Of a stretch of DNA of 64,000 nt, positions 1 to 9,591 are shown one piece after another (position 1 is the first letter of the stretch; the number at the start of each line of letters is the position of its first letter). Both the position numbers and the translations under genes were made by a program. Where the stretch lies: assembly GCA_025174535.1 (NCBI GenBank), contig JALBUN010000006.1, forward strand, positions 1,116,001 to 1,180,000. Reading direction: 5' to 3'. The notes beneath the pieces are model-generated. The model saw nothing but the letters and a program-made list of their open reading frames with translations, was not told the DNA's origin and did not search any database. Source of the stretch: Cantharellus purpuraceus. Its lineage: Eukaryota > Basidiomycota > Agaricomycetes > Cantharellales > Hydnaceae.

Positions 1-2
1 CA

Positions 3-446
3 GCGATCGCGGATTTGGAACAAGCATTTATTGCGGCCAACTCTTTCCTCAAGTCAGCGAACGACAATTACACCCTCGAAGTGGTGATTGATGCGCCTCA
101 CAAGTATACCATAGAAGAGATAGAGGACGTGGAGTCGCGGCTCAATTCAAGTATTGCTTGGCTAAAGGAAAATTCTGAGAAGCAGAAGCAGCTTGCCCAA
201 CATGATGACCCGGTCTTACTGACAGCCGAGGTGAAAGCCAGAGGCGTGACATTGCAGACTCATGTGATGAGACTCCTGAGACGGAAAGTACCCAGACCTA
301 AACAGACGACGACCTCGGAATTCGTTACTGCGACAACTTCAGTGACGACGAAAGCTTCAACGAAGACACCGACGACAACGTCAGAGGGCGTGGAGCCGAC
401 AAAGCAGGAGGGCGAGGAGTCTACACCAGAACATGATGAATTATAG
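3..446 (+). CDS. LHS1: ER-lumenal HSP70 (Lhs1/HYOU1 family), C-terminal exon, partial
   Basis: This is the last exon of a gene that starts before the window. The frame is open from base 3; the TTG at 15 is an internal codon, not a start. About 147 residues are visible. The first two thirds are helical and match the tail of large HSP70-type chaperones of the ER lumen (HYOU1/Lhs1), including a TWLKE-like region read as SIAWLKENSEKQ and the VLLTAEVKARG segment. A threonine/serine-rich linker follows (about residues 100-130), and the protein ends exactly in HDEL, the ER retrieval signal. Family members act as nucleotide-exchange and holdase partners of Kar2/BiP during import and folding. The HDEL end and family-like tail make the call firm at family level. 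The N-terminal ATPase domain is outside the window, so Lhs1 versus another ER HSP70 is inferred from the tail only. Confidence 0.8.
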   Translation, partial: AIADLEQAFIAANSFLKSANDNYTLEVVIDAPHKYTIEEIEDVESRLNSSIAWLKENSEKQKQLAQHDDPVLLTAEVKARGVTLQTHVMRLLRRKVPRPKQTTTSEFVTATTSVTTKASTKTPTTTSEGVEPTKQEGEESTPEHDEL

Positions 447-3400
447 ATTACCATATCGAGCTGTATGTGTCTATTAATATAAAATTGTGTTCGTACTTTT
501 TGTGGGCGAAGTTTCAAAAATTCCTCAATTTAGATGACTGCCACTGATTTGAGTGACAAGCTCGCAACAAATGTCTCGACAGAACTGTTGAACCAATGCC
601 ACATACGTATTGTATCTTTACTTGAATTTGACTTATAAGCGTGAATACTGACACAACATTGCTCTAAACGACAAAGCTGGGTCCAACACGCAAGAAAGGA
701 TGCAACCCTCTGGTTTTCTATTGTCCCTGGGTGGCAGTCCAGTTATTGGACATACTCCTTGGGTTCATCCTCCTTCCTTTCAGCGTTTAGCAAGCTGGTC
801 TTGGCTCTTGGACAATACATATGGCACGATGATACTGTCTTCAAAGGAAGGTAAGCCAACAGCGCGCCAGGGAATTACATTAATACGTACGTGACAAAGT
901 ATAAGATGCCATGACCTAAGGTCAAAAGTCTGGAAAGACTACAGCGCAATTCGGGTAAAGGACGACCGATGGTGTTAGGAAGGAAACTTGGAGCCCCTTG
1001 AGTTCTAGCTAGGTGAGTGATCAGACTTGCATGATGTTGACGCCATGCATTGCACTGCACTGTAGTCATATTTCTGTCGGAAGGTATGGCACTTACTGCG
1101 CACAAAGGTGCAGAGCGCAGAGTCGATTTGAACTAAACATATATGCCTTCGAGGAGAAACACAAAACACGTGGCCACCCGCAGTAGACTTGGGGAACACA
1201 ACCACCTGCCAGTGGAAGGGTCCACAAGATTACTCCATGAGAACCCCCATAAATCACTCAAAACTCATTCCCATGGGATTTTTGTTAAGTGTGCTGATGA
1301 TATCCTCTATCTTCCAAATCGATGAAACCGGTGGCTCAGATGGCGGTGTAGTGGGTATCGACTTGAAGACTAAACGCATATCTCCCTGGCACGTTTTTCT
1401 GCCGAGGCGTTCTCGCGTATCTTGGAGATACCGCTCCCCATCACCGTGTATATGAGAGGACGCCACGCTTCAGGCGAGACTGTGTGTTTGAACTTATCTC
1501 ACCAATTCAAGGTTTTGTGTACTCACTTTCATTGGCTTCCACGATGACTTCGCCCGATGATCCCGTCGTTGTACCTCAGGACCCATGAGGTACAATGACA
1601 TCTCTGTGATGCATTTACACCGAGTCACCTGACGTCGAATTCGAGTGGCGTGCCGTACCAACACGATTTCAACTTGGACATCGTTTTTGGCGTTCGTCAT
1701 CCCTGTTGCATGAATACCAATCATCAAAAGGTGCATTTTCAGCTCCCCTGCACATGTCTTCCTCCTGAGTGGCAATACGCAGAGATCGGTGTTACTAACG
1801 ACCGATACGAAAGGGATCTTGGCAAACAGTCGTCGCCAGAGCGCGTCTCGGGGTACTTACTGCTAGGGGATATCCAGTCACAATTTGAATTCATTGAAAT
1901 ATCACAGCGAAAACGCGCGCGAATTACGTGGAGAAACTTGGACCCCTTAGTATCTCCCTTTGCTTCCACGCCTCGTATTTCCAGTCAGGCGTTACCCCGC
2001 AGAATTATTTATGTTGGTTGGGCCCTTCTCTCGCGTTCAAAAAGGGGAGTACTTGTTCCCAGGCACTGGCATACTGACTCGAGGGTACTAGGTCCACAAA
2101 GTTTGCTGAGGCCATGGCATTGAGTTAGGTCACTTCCCTCAGTCAAGCCATAACACATCCTCATCTAATCTGCCTAGTCGTCCCCCCAAAACTAGATGGA
2201 TAACAGGGTATAGCAAAGCAATGGTGCGGTGCCGAAAGAGAATGAGAAATTCATCAAGAACCTGAAATACTACAAATGGGTCGACAGGGTGGAATGAGCA
2301 TGAGAACGTGAATCAGAGACACGAGTGGTTCTGACTTGATGATCGAAATCAAAACCTTTATTGTCTCGTCTGGAGGAAGCGTGATGTTCTCAGACTAGTG
2401 ACAGTGAGAAGAACATGTTTGTGATATGCGAGCTACTTGCTGGAAGGGGTCTTCGGGAAATACGCTTAGTCTCTATGGGGGCACTCAAACGTCGCTAAAT
2501 GGCATACATGAGTCATCTTTCGGCAATTCGGATATCGCATAGGCATAGAGATCATATCACGAAAATAATATCAAAATGACTTGTGGCTTAACCTACAGAA
2601 ACTGATTCAGGAACGAAATTACGAGAGGAGACTATGCAAGCAATAACAGCGCTTGCGGGCGCTCAGAAGTCCCATTAAATAACCAACCAATGACATATAC
2701 TAAGCGAGTATATGTCACTGCAATCATTTAATGAAACTTCTGAGCGAGCTCTAGACTTCTGCATCTGATTGATGAAGCTTTGTCAAACCCTATGACAGGT
2801 TTACGGCTTCTCAGCTGGTGCGGCTTACTATCGTGGTCCGTGGATAAGAATTCGAGCGTCATGCGTTCAACGACGAGGATGAACGATGAACGCTGTGAGT
2901 GACCATCCTGATGCTGATGTGCCTAACATTTGTCCTTCTTGAAGGGGATGAGAAGGGAAGTTGTCGCTTCAGCAGTCGGCTGTTGGCACGCGAGGGGGAC
3001 CTAAACAACAGTCAATTAAATTGTTGGCCTTAGCGAGGCTCCAAAACTGATGGAACAATGTCCTTGGTCACTCAGGTAAAGGCGACCCTTTCTATAAGGT
3101 TTAGACAAAATTCAATCCTTGCCAGCGCCAACCGCAGCGTTATCGCAAGCTTTCGTATAGTAAGCTGTGAGCTAAAGAACTGCTTTGGTGAATTCTGTGA
3201 CCACAGAAATAATAACGGCGCTCGCGCACTATTGAGGCGCTTACGTAGGATATTAATTAGATCTGTGAAAAGCGACACTGATTAGACTCGACGCGTGGTC
3301 GATCTGTCTTTATAATACTGTTCCCAAATGACTTCTTTAGTTGTAGACTATACACACGTGGCATTTACCATCAGAGCGATCAATCGAGTTGGGGCCGAGC

Positions 3401-4290
3401 TCCAGACGCTCGCGTTCAGCACTTGCGCCCAGGAATTACATCGTGGCATCGTGCCGGAGCACCGAACACCTGACGAAACGATGGCGTCACGACAGGAGCA
3501 CACGGGCGGCGTAGCAGAAAGCAATTTACACAACATTTACGATCATGAAATAATCCTCAATATGTGATTCTCACCCTATCACCGAAGTTCCAAAGAATAT
3601 TTCCGATCTGTGTGATAAAAGTCTGCACCGATTGCGACTAACGTAGGTCATCGGGTTAAATAGATCACCTGGACATACGAATCAGTTAGGTCGCACTCAC
3701 AGAGTCATGGCAAGGTATTGAGAGGTATACTTCTCGTACTGTTCCCTTACTTAAAGGATTCTGAACGACAAGCAGCGGCTCCATATCTTAGATGAAAACA
3801 AGGCAGAGAAGCTCAAAAGCGTAGGCATGAAGACAAGGACGAAGCACTGATGGAAGAACTCAAGGGCTGTATGGAGGGTGTTACCGGCGGCATCCCATAT
3901 CGCAGAAATAATTCAAACTGATTCAGCAATAACACCGAGTGGGACAATGGATGTTAACCATTAAACAAGTTATTCATATGCGTCATGAAATTAAGATGAG
4001 CTGATGAAGGATAAGGCGGCAAACTGACGCGACATGATCTGTATAAGATTGCAATCCTATCCGTTTCTTTGTTGATAATCGGGGAGACATCCATAGAGAG
4101 CACGATAGCAAGGAGCATAGGCCAGATGTCACGTCAGTTACATATCCGAGGAAATTTCTGAGCCAATGAGGGACTAACACCCTTCGTTTCAGTGGTCGAC
4201 AGCTCAGGCTGTACCATGTAGACGGAAGTCCCAGGCGCTTGCACCTCACCAAGACCTTGTTCGACGAATTCCACAAAATGCATTGTATAT
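447..4290. other. Intergenic, no supported gene
   Basis: Only short overlapping ORFs on both strands occur here, none with a recognisable domain or a consistent exon chain. The longest (1650-2123 +) has no family resemblance. One structure stands out, the 87-bp hairpin at 2660-2746. The minus strand just below 4280 has a short open stretch that may be NDUFA6 3' UTR. Otherwise I see nothing. Confidence 0.6.
2660..2746. repeat. Near-perfect inverted repeat (hairpin), about 40-bp arms
   Basis: The left arm runs 2660-2701 and the right arm 2707-2746, around a 5-nt spacer (aagcg at 2702-2706). The outer part (cgctcagaagt paired with acttctgagcg) and the inner 11 bp (tgacatatact paired with agtatatgtca) pair perfectly. 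The middle carries a few mismatches. It could be a miniature inverted-repeat element or a large cruciform. No target-site duplication was identified. Confidence 0.8.
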
Positions 4291-4831
4291 CTAGAATCCA
4301 CTGCTTGATGTTGTCACAGCAGGAATGACCCCCTCATCCTCTCTCCCCTATCATCCATCCACCTATCAGCACTCCTCATACGAAACAAACAAACAAACAT
4401 TCATCCCACGCACCTTATAAAACCTTTGCAAAAACGTCTGGCGCGGCCTCTCCTTAGATTGCAATAGCATTCCCATGATATGCGGTTCTTGCTTCCAGCA
4501 GTTCATCGTCTCTTGGTATTCCTGCCGCCATTTGAGAATAAGACGGTCAATAACGCGGACGTCGTCGATGTAGCGGTTTCGCTCGAATTCTTCGCGGATG
4601 CGTTGTCGGATAAGCGAAGGTGAGACCGATAGGCCATATAAAGCGACGACTTCGGGAGCCTGGTAGATGAAGTGGTGGTAAGCGAGCAGGATGTGCGTGG
4701 CGACAACAGTGATGGAGGACGCTTACGGAACGGTACCAATCACGATAGAGCTGGATAGCACGTGAGTGAGCTTCGGAAGGGCTCGAAGAGGTCCGGGTTG
4801 TTCGTGCAAGTCGCGCTGGTATCGTGGTCAT
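4291..4831 (-). CDS. NDUFA6: NADH:ubiquinone oxidoreductase LYR subunit (NDUFA6 / 14.8 kDa, LYRM6)
   Basis: Spliced as complement(4727-4831, 4414-4659, 4291-4347), giving 135 aa; both introns (66-67 nt) are GT-AG and phase 0. This accessory subunit of mitochondrial complex I sits on the matrix arm and binds acyl-carrier protein through its LYR motif. Visible signature: AIQLYRDWYRS near residue 30 (the LYR motif), APEVVALYGL right after intron 1, then the highly conserved RQEYQETMNCWKQ and HIMGMLL, and a tail reading FYKGREDEG. Length fits the family (about 120-135 aa). The start at 4831 is the first ATG giving a short N-terminus before the LYR helix; upstream ATGs in the frame are possible but would add an unusual extension. 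No separate mitochondrial presequence is evident. Identity is very secure; exon edges are secure because phases and homology agree. Confidence 0.93.
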
Positions 4832-6676
4832 CGTTGCGGGAAGTGTGGTAGGCGTGAGAGTTCCGATCCGTCCTGTCGGGTCGCCACTTTCACGCCCCAC
4901 AACCGACGACGTGCTGCAAAGTACAATATCTTGTTGTAGCCTATCCACAGCTATCCGCTTGTGCCTAATCGCTATCGTGTCAGGAGAAGGAATAATAGCC
5001 CCCAGTCCATCTCCTATCTGATCGCTACGGCTCAACAATCAGAAGACCGCGACAATTGCAATCCGCATTTTGTTCTAGTTCCTCAGCTATGGGAGGTCGC
5101 AACCCGATACTGCTTTAAGGAGCCTCCTGTCGACCTGGTATTACAACATAAGGCTTCTCGACAAGCGTTTGCCATCGTCCCCTTTCAGAGTAACAGTAAT
5201 TTGATTGTTTCGTTATATTGGTTCGAGCGCGATGTTGCGCGATTGGCTGTCTTCTAGAAGCTGTCCAGATTACTCACTTCTGAAGGCGACAAATCGCCAT
5301 CACAACGCGGACCGCCAGGAACGCCTTCAAGTTGCATCTGTTTGTCCGAACAACCCCATATGTGGGATCAGATCTGCCTGAGAGGCGGCTCGGCGGACTC
5401 AACTGCACTTTCTCAATCCCACTGCAGGTTAATGGATGCAAGGTTTGCAACTTGACACATGGGCAGATAGTCTATTAGCTCTCTGGATCTGCTAACCCCT
5501 TGAACTACAACGTCGTCTACATGCTCCAAGTCGTCCACACAACGACTCATTCTGTCTATGCTCTCCGGGTCTAGCTTAGGATCATCCCTTACAACGATAC
5601 AATATGAAATACAGTAATGCCCGTCTTCATAAGTCTTCAGGCTACAGGAGAGTAAGGTCGCGATCGCTCCGGCGGAGAGGAATATGCGACTGATGTATGT
5701 CACAATCGTGCGGCATGAAATCTGCTACAATCGCTCAGATGGATTCACACCCATTGTGTGGAGGATGTTACCTCTCATGCAATGACACAGTAGTCCCCAA
5801 TATCACTGGGATCTTGCTCGCAAGGCCCAGCAGTGCTGGTACCTTCGACTGTGCTGGGGTCTTTAGAAGGTGGCATGCCAGATGACAAGGTGGGCGGTTT
5901 GATTGCTTCAGAACAGCCGGTTTGCAGTGGCTTATATACGAATGACGGGGACGATTCACCGCTACTTAGCAATATCAGGGCTCGGAACGAGCTGTCCAGG
6001 GTAGATGGACAGACGAGCAGGCGCTTCGAACAGTGACATATGCGGTATCGGCTGCCGCTGAGTCCGACAGGTAACTAAATAGCAATCTTTCTACATAGCA
6101 GTGCTTGAGTAGTAGACTTATTCTCAGGGCATCCGGTTCGACACTATTCCTGCACCAGCATGTGATTGCGAATATGACTGGATTTGCTAGTACCGGTGCA
6201 CTGGCGCAGAGGCTGAAGCGATCCTCTTGCTTCTGTCAAAGTTCTCTATGAGCGATAGACCATGGCAGATACGAGATAGCCCAGGTGAACCTAAAACTGT
6301 ATCGGAGGTCAAAACTGACGAAATCGTGAGTGTAGACGCCGCTGAGGTTAGAAGTCACCGCGGGATGGTGGCCTCGATTCTCGAGGCCGGCTAGTGTGTC
6401 ATTGGCGTCCGAGCATGATATTGTAGATTTAGATATTTAATGACGAGGGTGCGGGCAGCGTTCCATTTGTAATGGTCCATGCGCATTGGATATTGCCCGC
6501 GGGTCGCTTGTTCTGACATCAGTATATAGAAACAGCGACGGTGGCGCTTTTACAATAAGGACAAGTACTGAACAACCATATAGAGCAGCGACTTCTATCT
6601 TATTTCCTTCGACGATAGTCGACAGGGTGTGTCACTGAGTCACTGATTGCATTCAAGAGTCTGAAGGCGCTTCTCG

Positions 6677-6748
6677 GAGGCACTCATGCAGGTCTCCTCT
6701 GATCACTCCGGTGTCTATGAAAAACATGCTGCGGTCATCAACGTTTCA
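6677..6748. repeat. 72-bp direct repeat, copy 1
   Basis: This copy is identical to 7099-7170 except for two transitions. The two copies lie 422 bp apart, start to start. A fragment beginning cactgattgcattcaa also recurs nearby (6638 and 6748), so the area looks internally duplicated. Confidence 0.85.
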
Positions 6749-7098
6749 CACTGATTGCATTCAAGGGTCTGAAGGTCTCAGAGGTGTTGAGAATTATAAC
6801 GCAGCGGAAGCTAAAAGAGATACTCAGTCTCGATTGTACAAAGACTAATATATTATTGCCCAACCTAAAAGAGATACACTATAAAAGAATTATTAGTTCG
6901 TTATTAAACTATGAGGGAGGGACTGTAGTACGAACCTCAGTCTCGATTGTACGAAGACTGAGGAAAACTTAAACGAGTGAAAATTTTCTCTTACATATAT
7001 CTCTGGCGGCATCCATAAACAGTTAGTGCCACCGCTCAGGCTGTAGGACTGTGGACCGCCGTGGATCCAAACAATAAACGCGCGTCTATGTTCAACAA

Positions 7099-7170
7099 GA
7101 GGCACTCATGCAAGTCTCCTCTGATCACTCCGGTGTCTATGAAAAACATGCTGCGATCATCAACGTTTCA
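7099..7170. repeat. 72-bp direct repeat, copy 2
   Basis: This is the second copy of the unit at 6677-6748. The copies share the sequence from gaggcactcatgca to atcaacgtttca. Confidence 0.85.
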
Positions 7171-7229
7171 ACCTCCGTTTTGTTGGACACGAACCAAGAC
7201 TGTCACGTTGGTCCAAGTTGGCGCGCGGT

Positions 7230-7257
7230 GTGCATAATAATCACGCGTATTATGCAC
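7230..7257. repeat. Small perfect hairpin
   Basis: Ten-base arms (gtgcataata / tattatgcac) flank an 8-nt loop (atcacgcg). No gene context suggests a terminator or operator role. Confidence 0.7.
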
Positions 7258-7601
7258 GAAGAGGTCATATTCCACTGGACTGGGTGGACACGTATAGATA
7301 AGCACCACAGGGTCGGTACAAGATGCAGCCCTTCCTACAGATGTTGCACGTCCTTCATTGGGCCTTGAAGCTTGAAGTACTTATAGTTGACTGAAAAGCA
7401 ACTACCACTAAGATATTAACGGTGACATATCGGGTGCTTGGATTGCAAAGTGACATCACGCATCCAATCACATGATCAAACACAACGGTTGGTTACAAAA
7501 GTATTAGATATGTAACTGGAAAAATCACCATTAGGTGCGTCAACTGCTCGTAAGGGAATCCGAGTCGAAAAGAGTTGCGGCGAAGCGCAACTAGAAGTGG
7601 T

Positions 7602-9302
7602 CTAGTTTCGCCTTTTAAGCCGTTGTTTAGGGAAATCGAAAGGAACTCTCAGAATGCAACGTTTTGGTTCCTTGTCAGCAGCGGGGCCTAATCCAAGCCG
7701 TGTGCGTTCTGCAGCAGTGAGGGTTTCATATTTACACCCTACATCAACCAAGCTTGTCAGATCTTCAGGTTTGACGAGAAAACGATCATACCTAAATGTT
7801 TAAAATGCATGACGACGCTGAAGGACATGGTCAGCGAGTGGGTCGTAACCCAATAATAAAGTGACTTACGCAGGAACAGCCATGCTTAAATCGGCAGCAA
7901 TCACTGTTGGGTCAGTTGCATAGCGATCCAAACGCAGGCACAGAGAAAACATATGCGTCAAGAGGAATGTTTGTGTTTGCTTCGTGATTTGCGCTCTGAA
8001 ACCCTTGAGATTCATCAAGTACCATTAACTATGCGGCTTACTTGGTGGAGTTCCTACTACGTTCAGTGAATTTTGCAAGTAGGCCATCAATTATTTCATT
8101 AGGAACCGATGACATGCGTTTCCCCAGCTGAGCCATATCACCGGTAGAAGCGTTGCGAAACAAGAACATTGAAGAAATATAGAATAGGATCTTCCTTCAG
8201 GGCTGTGAGCGATCGCACCAAGGCGTACGAAGAAAACACTGACAAATTTGTCTTGTTAGGCTTTTCATTGAATTCAGCAGCCAAGTGTCGATTGACCCAT
8301 GTCGACTGCTGATATGGAAGGCATCCTATCCTCATTGTCTCGCTGGAGGTAGACAAAACCCGCGCCAATGTCACAGAGTTGAGCTCGCTCTCCGAGACGA
8401 TATCATGCAGAGAATAGACCTGGTTATCAAGATGAGCAAGAGACGAGTCACATATATGATTCCGACCTCGTCTGGAGACTTTGCGTGGACATTATAACGT
8501 GGAATGGGGCGGCCTTCATCAGCAGCCACTTTTGCAGCCTCTTCACATGCATATTCATGAGTGATTTCGTTGTATAGAGAGGACAAACGCACCTTTGGAA
8601 GGTAGAGTCCCTGTACCAGCATCGATGCTATCCTGCAGATGATTCGCAACTCCTTCCATCGCTGAAACGTCCACACGATTTCGCTCAATAGCTCGAATGG
8701 CCTGTTTGGCTTTTTTGGAACCAAATGCCTCTCCTAGAAGGTTACGCGCTTGGTTTCGCTCCTCTGAGCCCGTGGAAAGAGGATCCAACGACCTCAACGC
8801 TTTTACATCTCGTGTGAGGACGTGCAGAGGTGCATGGCGCAGTGTTACTTTATGGGTCATTTTGTCATGCACACCAATCATATATCTATATTTTCAACTA
8901 TGTCAGAAAACAGAGGTATTTGCACGAGCATGAAGAGGCAGGGATTTGAGCTCACTGGCATGATGGGCTGTTGGGTTGTTGGTCAATGCCAGTGTGAAAA
9001 TCAACTGAACCCGTTTCTCCTGCGATTATAACCCCTTGTGAAGAGAAGTCCTGGACGGTAGTGTCACCAGTAGATGGCTTGGAGCTTTTGACATAACATT
9101 TGAAGGCAGTCGACTGCGCAGGCTGAAGGGCGGGAAAAGCCACTACAGCGTTGAATTAGACCAAAACGACATAAGACTAACATTCGCACCAACCAATCAT
9201 AGGTCCAACAGCTGAGGATACAGTGGACATTGACAAAGTAACTCTATCATCATCCTGGTATGAGTCCCTTTTCCGTTTCTTGGAGTGTGTAGCGTCTGTC
9301 AT
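7602..9302 (-). CDS. RPA49: DNA-directed RNA polymerase I subunit RPA49 (A49)
   Basis: Nine exons, complement(9194-9302, 8956-9142, 8593-8885, 8467-8540, 8244-8419, 8042-8194, 7870-7995, 7792-7817, 7602-7738), give 426 aa (yeast A49 is 415). A49 is a Pol I-specific subunit acting in the nucleolus with A34.5, TFIIF/TFIIE-like, in rDNA initiation and elongation. The start at 9302 is followed by a basic KKRKR stretch. The hallmark is near residues 145-175: RNLLGEAFGSKKAKQAI and then ERNRVD. Next come RIGCLPYQQSTWV, a hydrophobic helix KILFYISSMFLF, VPNEIIDGLLAKF, HFKHLGCKYETL, and a basic C-terminus (RVPFDFPKQRLKRRN). The tandem winged-helix C-terminal half is therefore present. All introns are 46-70 nt. 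The exact end of exon 1 (9194 versus a few bases further in) is the least certain boundary. The gene is divergent from SET2. Confidence 0.9.
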
Positions 9303-9591
9303 GGACAGAACCAACACCGCGCAGTGCAAACTCTGACCTCGACCTGGATCTCGCGTTATAACGTTTACTTTACGACACTCGGTTTTCACTATTGCTACAA
9401 AGGTGAAGCAACGTTCAAGACTAGGCTTAAGGACTGGAGCCATTATATTCGCTGTAGTGAACCCTTGTTGGCAGGAATTTCTGCTGTGTGCACTGTGGGC
9501 CTGAACTTCCGAGAGTTCACTCCAAACAACCTTCAATCTCACCCTTGTGGCAAGTTTCTACTCGTACATAGCACCCACTATCGACCCCTCC
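9303..9591. promoter_or_regulatory. Bidirectional promoter region RPA49 / SET2
   Basis: The 289 bp lie between two divergent start codons, so they must hold both promoters and 5' UTRs. I see no clear TATA box. The role is inferred from position only. Confidence 0.5.

Larger units (their letters stand above)
4832..7601. other. Intergenic, no supported gene; contains short repeats
   Basis: No ORF here has a recognisable domain. A 96-codon minus-strand ORF (5413-5703) starts with a hydrophobic stretch resembling a signal peptide, but nothing around it supports a gene. The right half holds a 72-bp direct repeat (6677-6748 and 7099-7170) and a small perfect hairpin (7230-7257). Confidence 0.55.

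Noticed and set aside
1650..2123. 157-codon plus-strand ORF
   Set aside because: No ATG-context, domain or splice partners, and its composition is not protein-like. Opposed by equally good minus-strand ORFs.
5413..5703. 96-codon minus-strand ORF with a hydrophobic start
   Set aside because: Could be a small secreted protein, but no family, promoter or splicing evidence separates it from chance.
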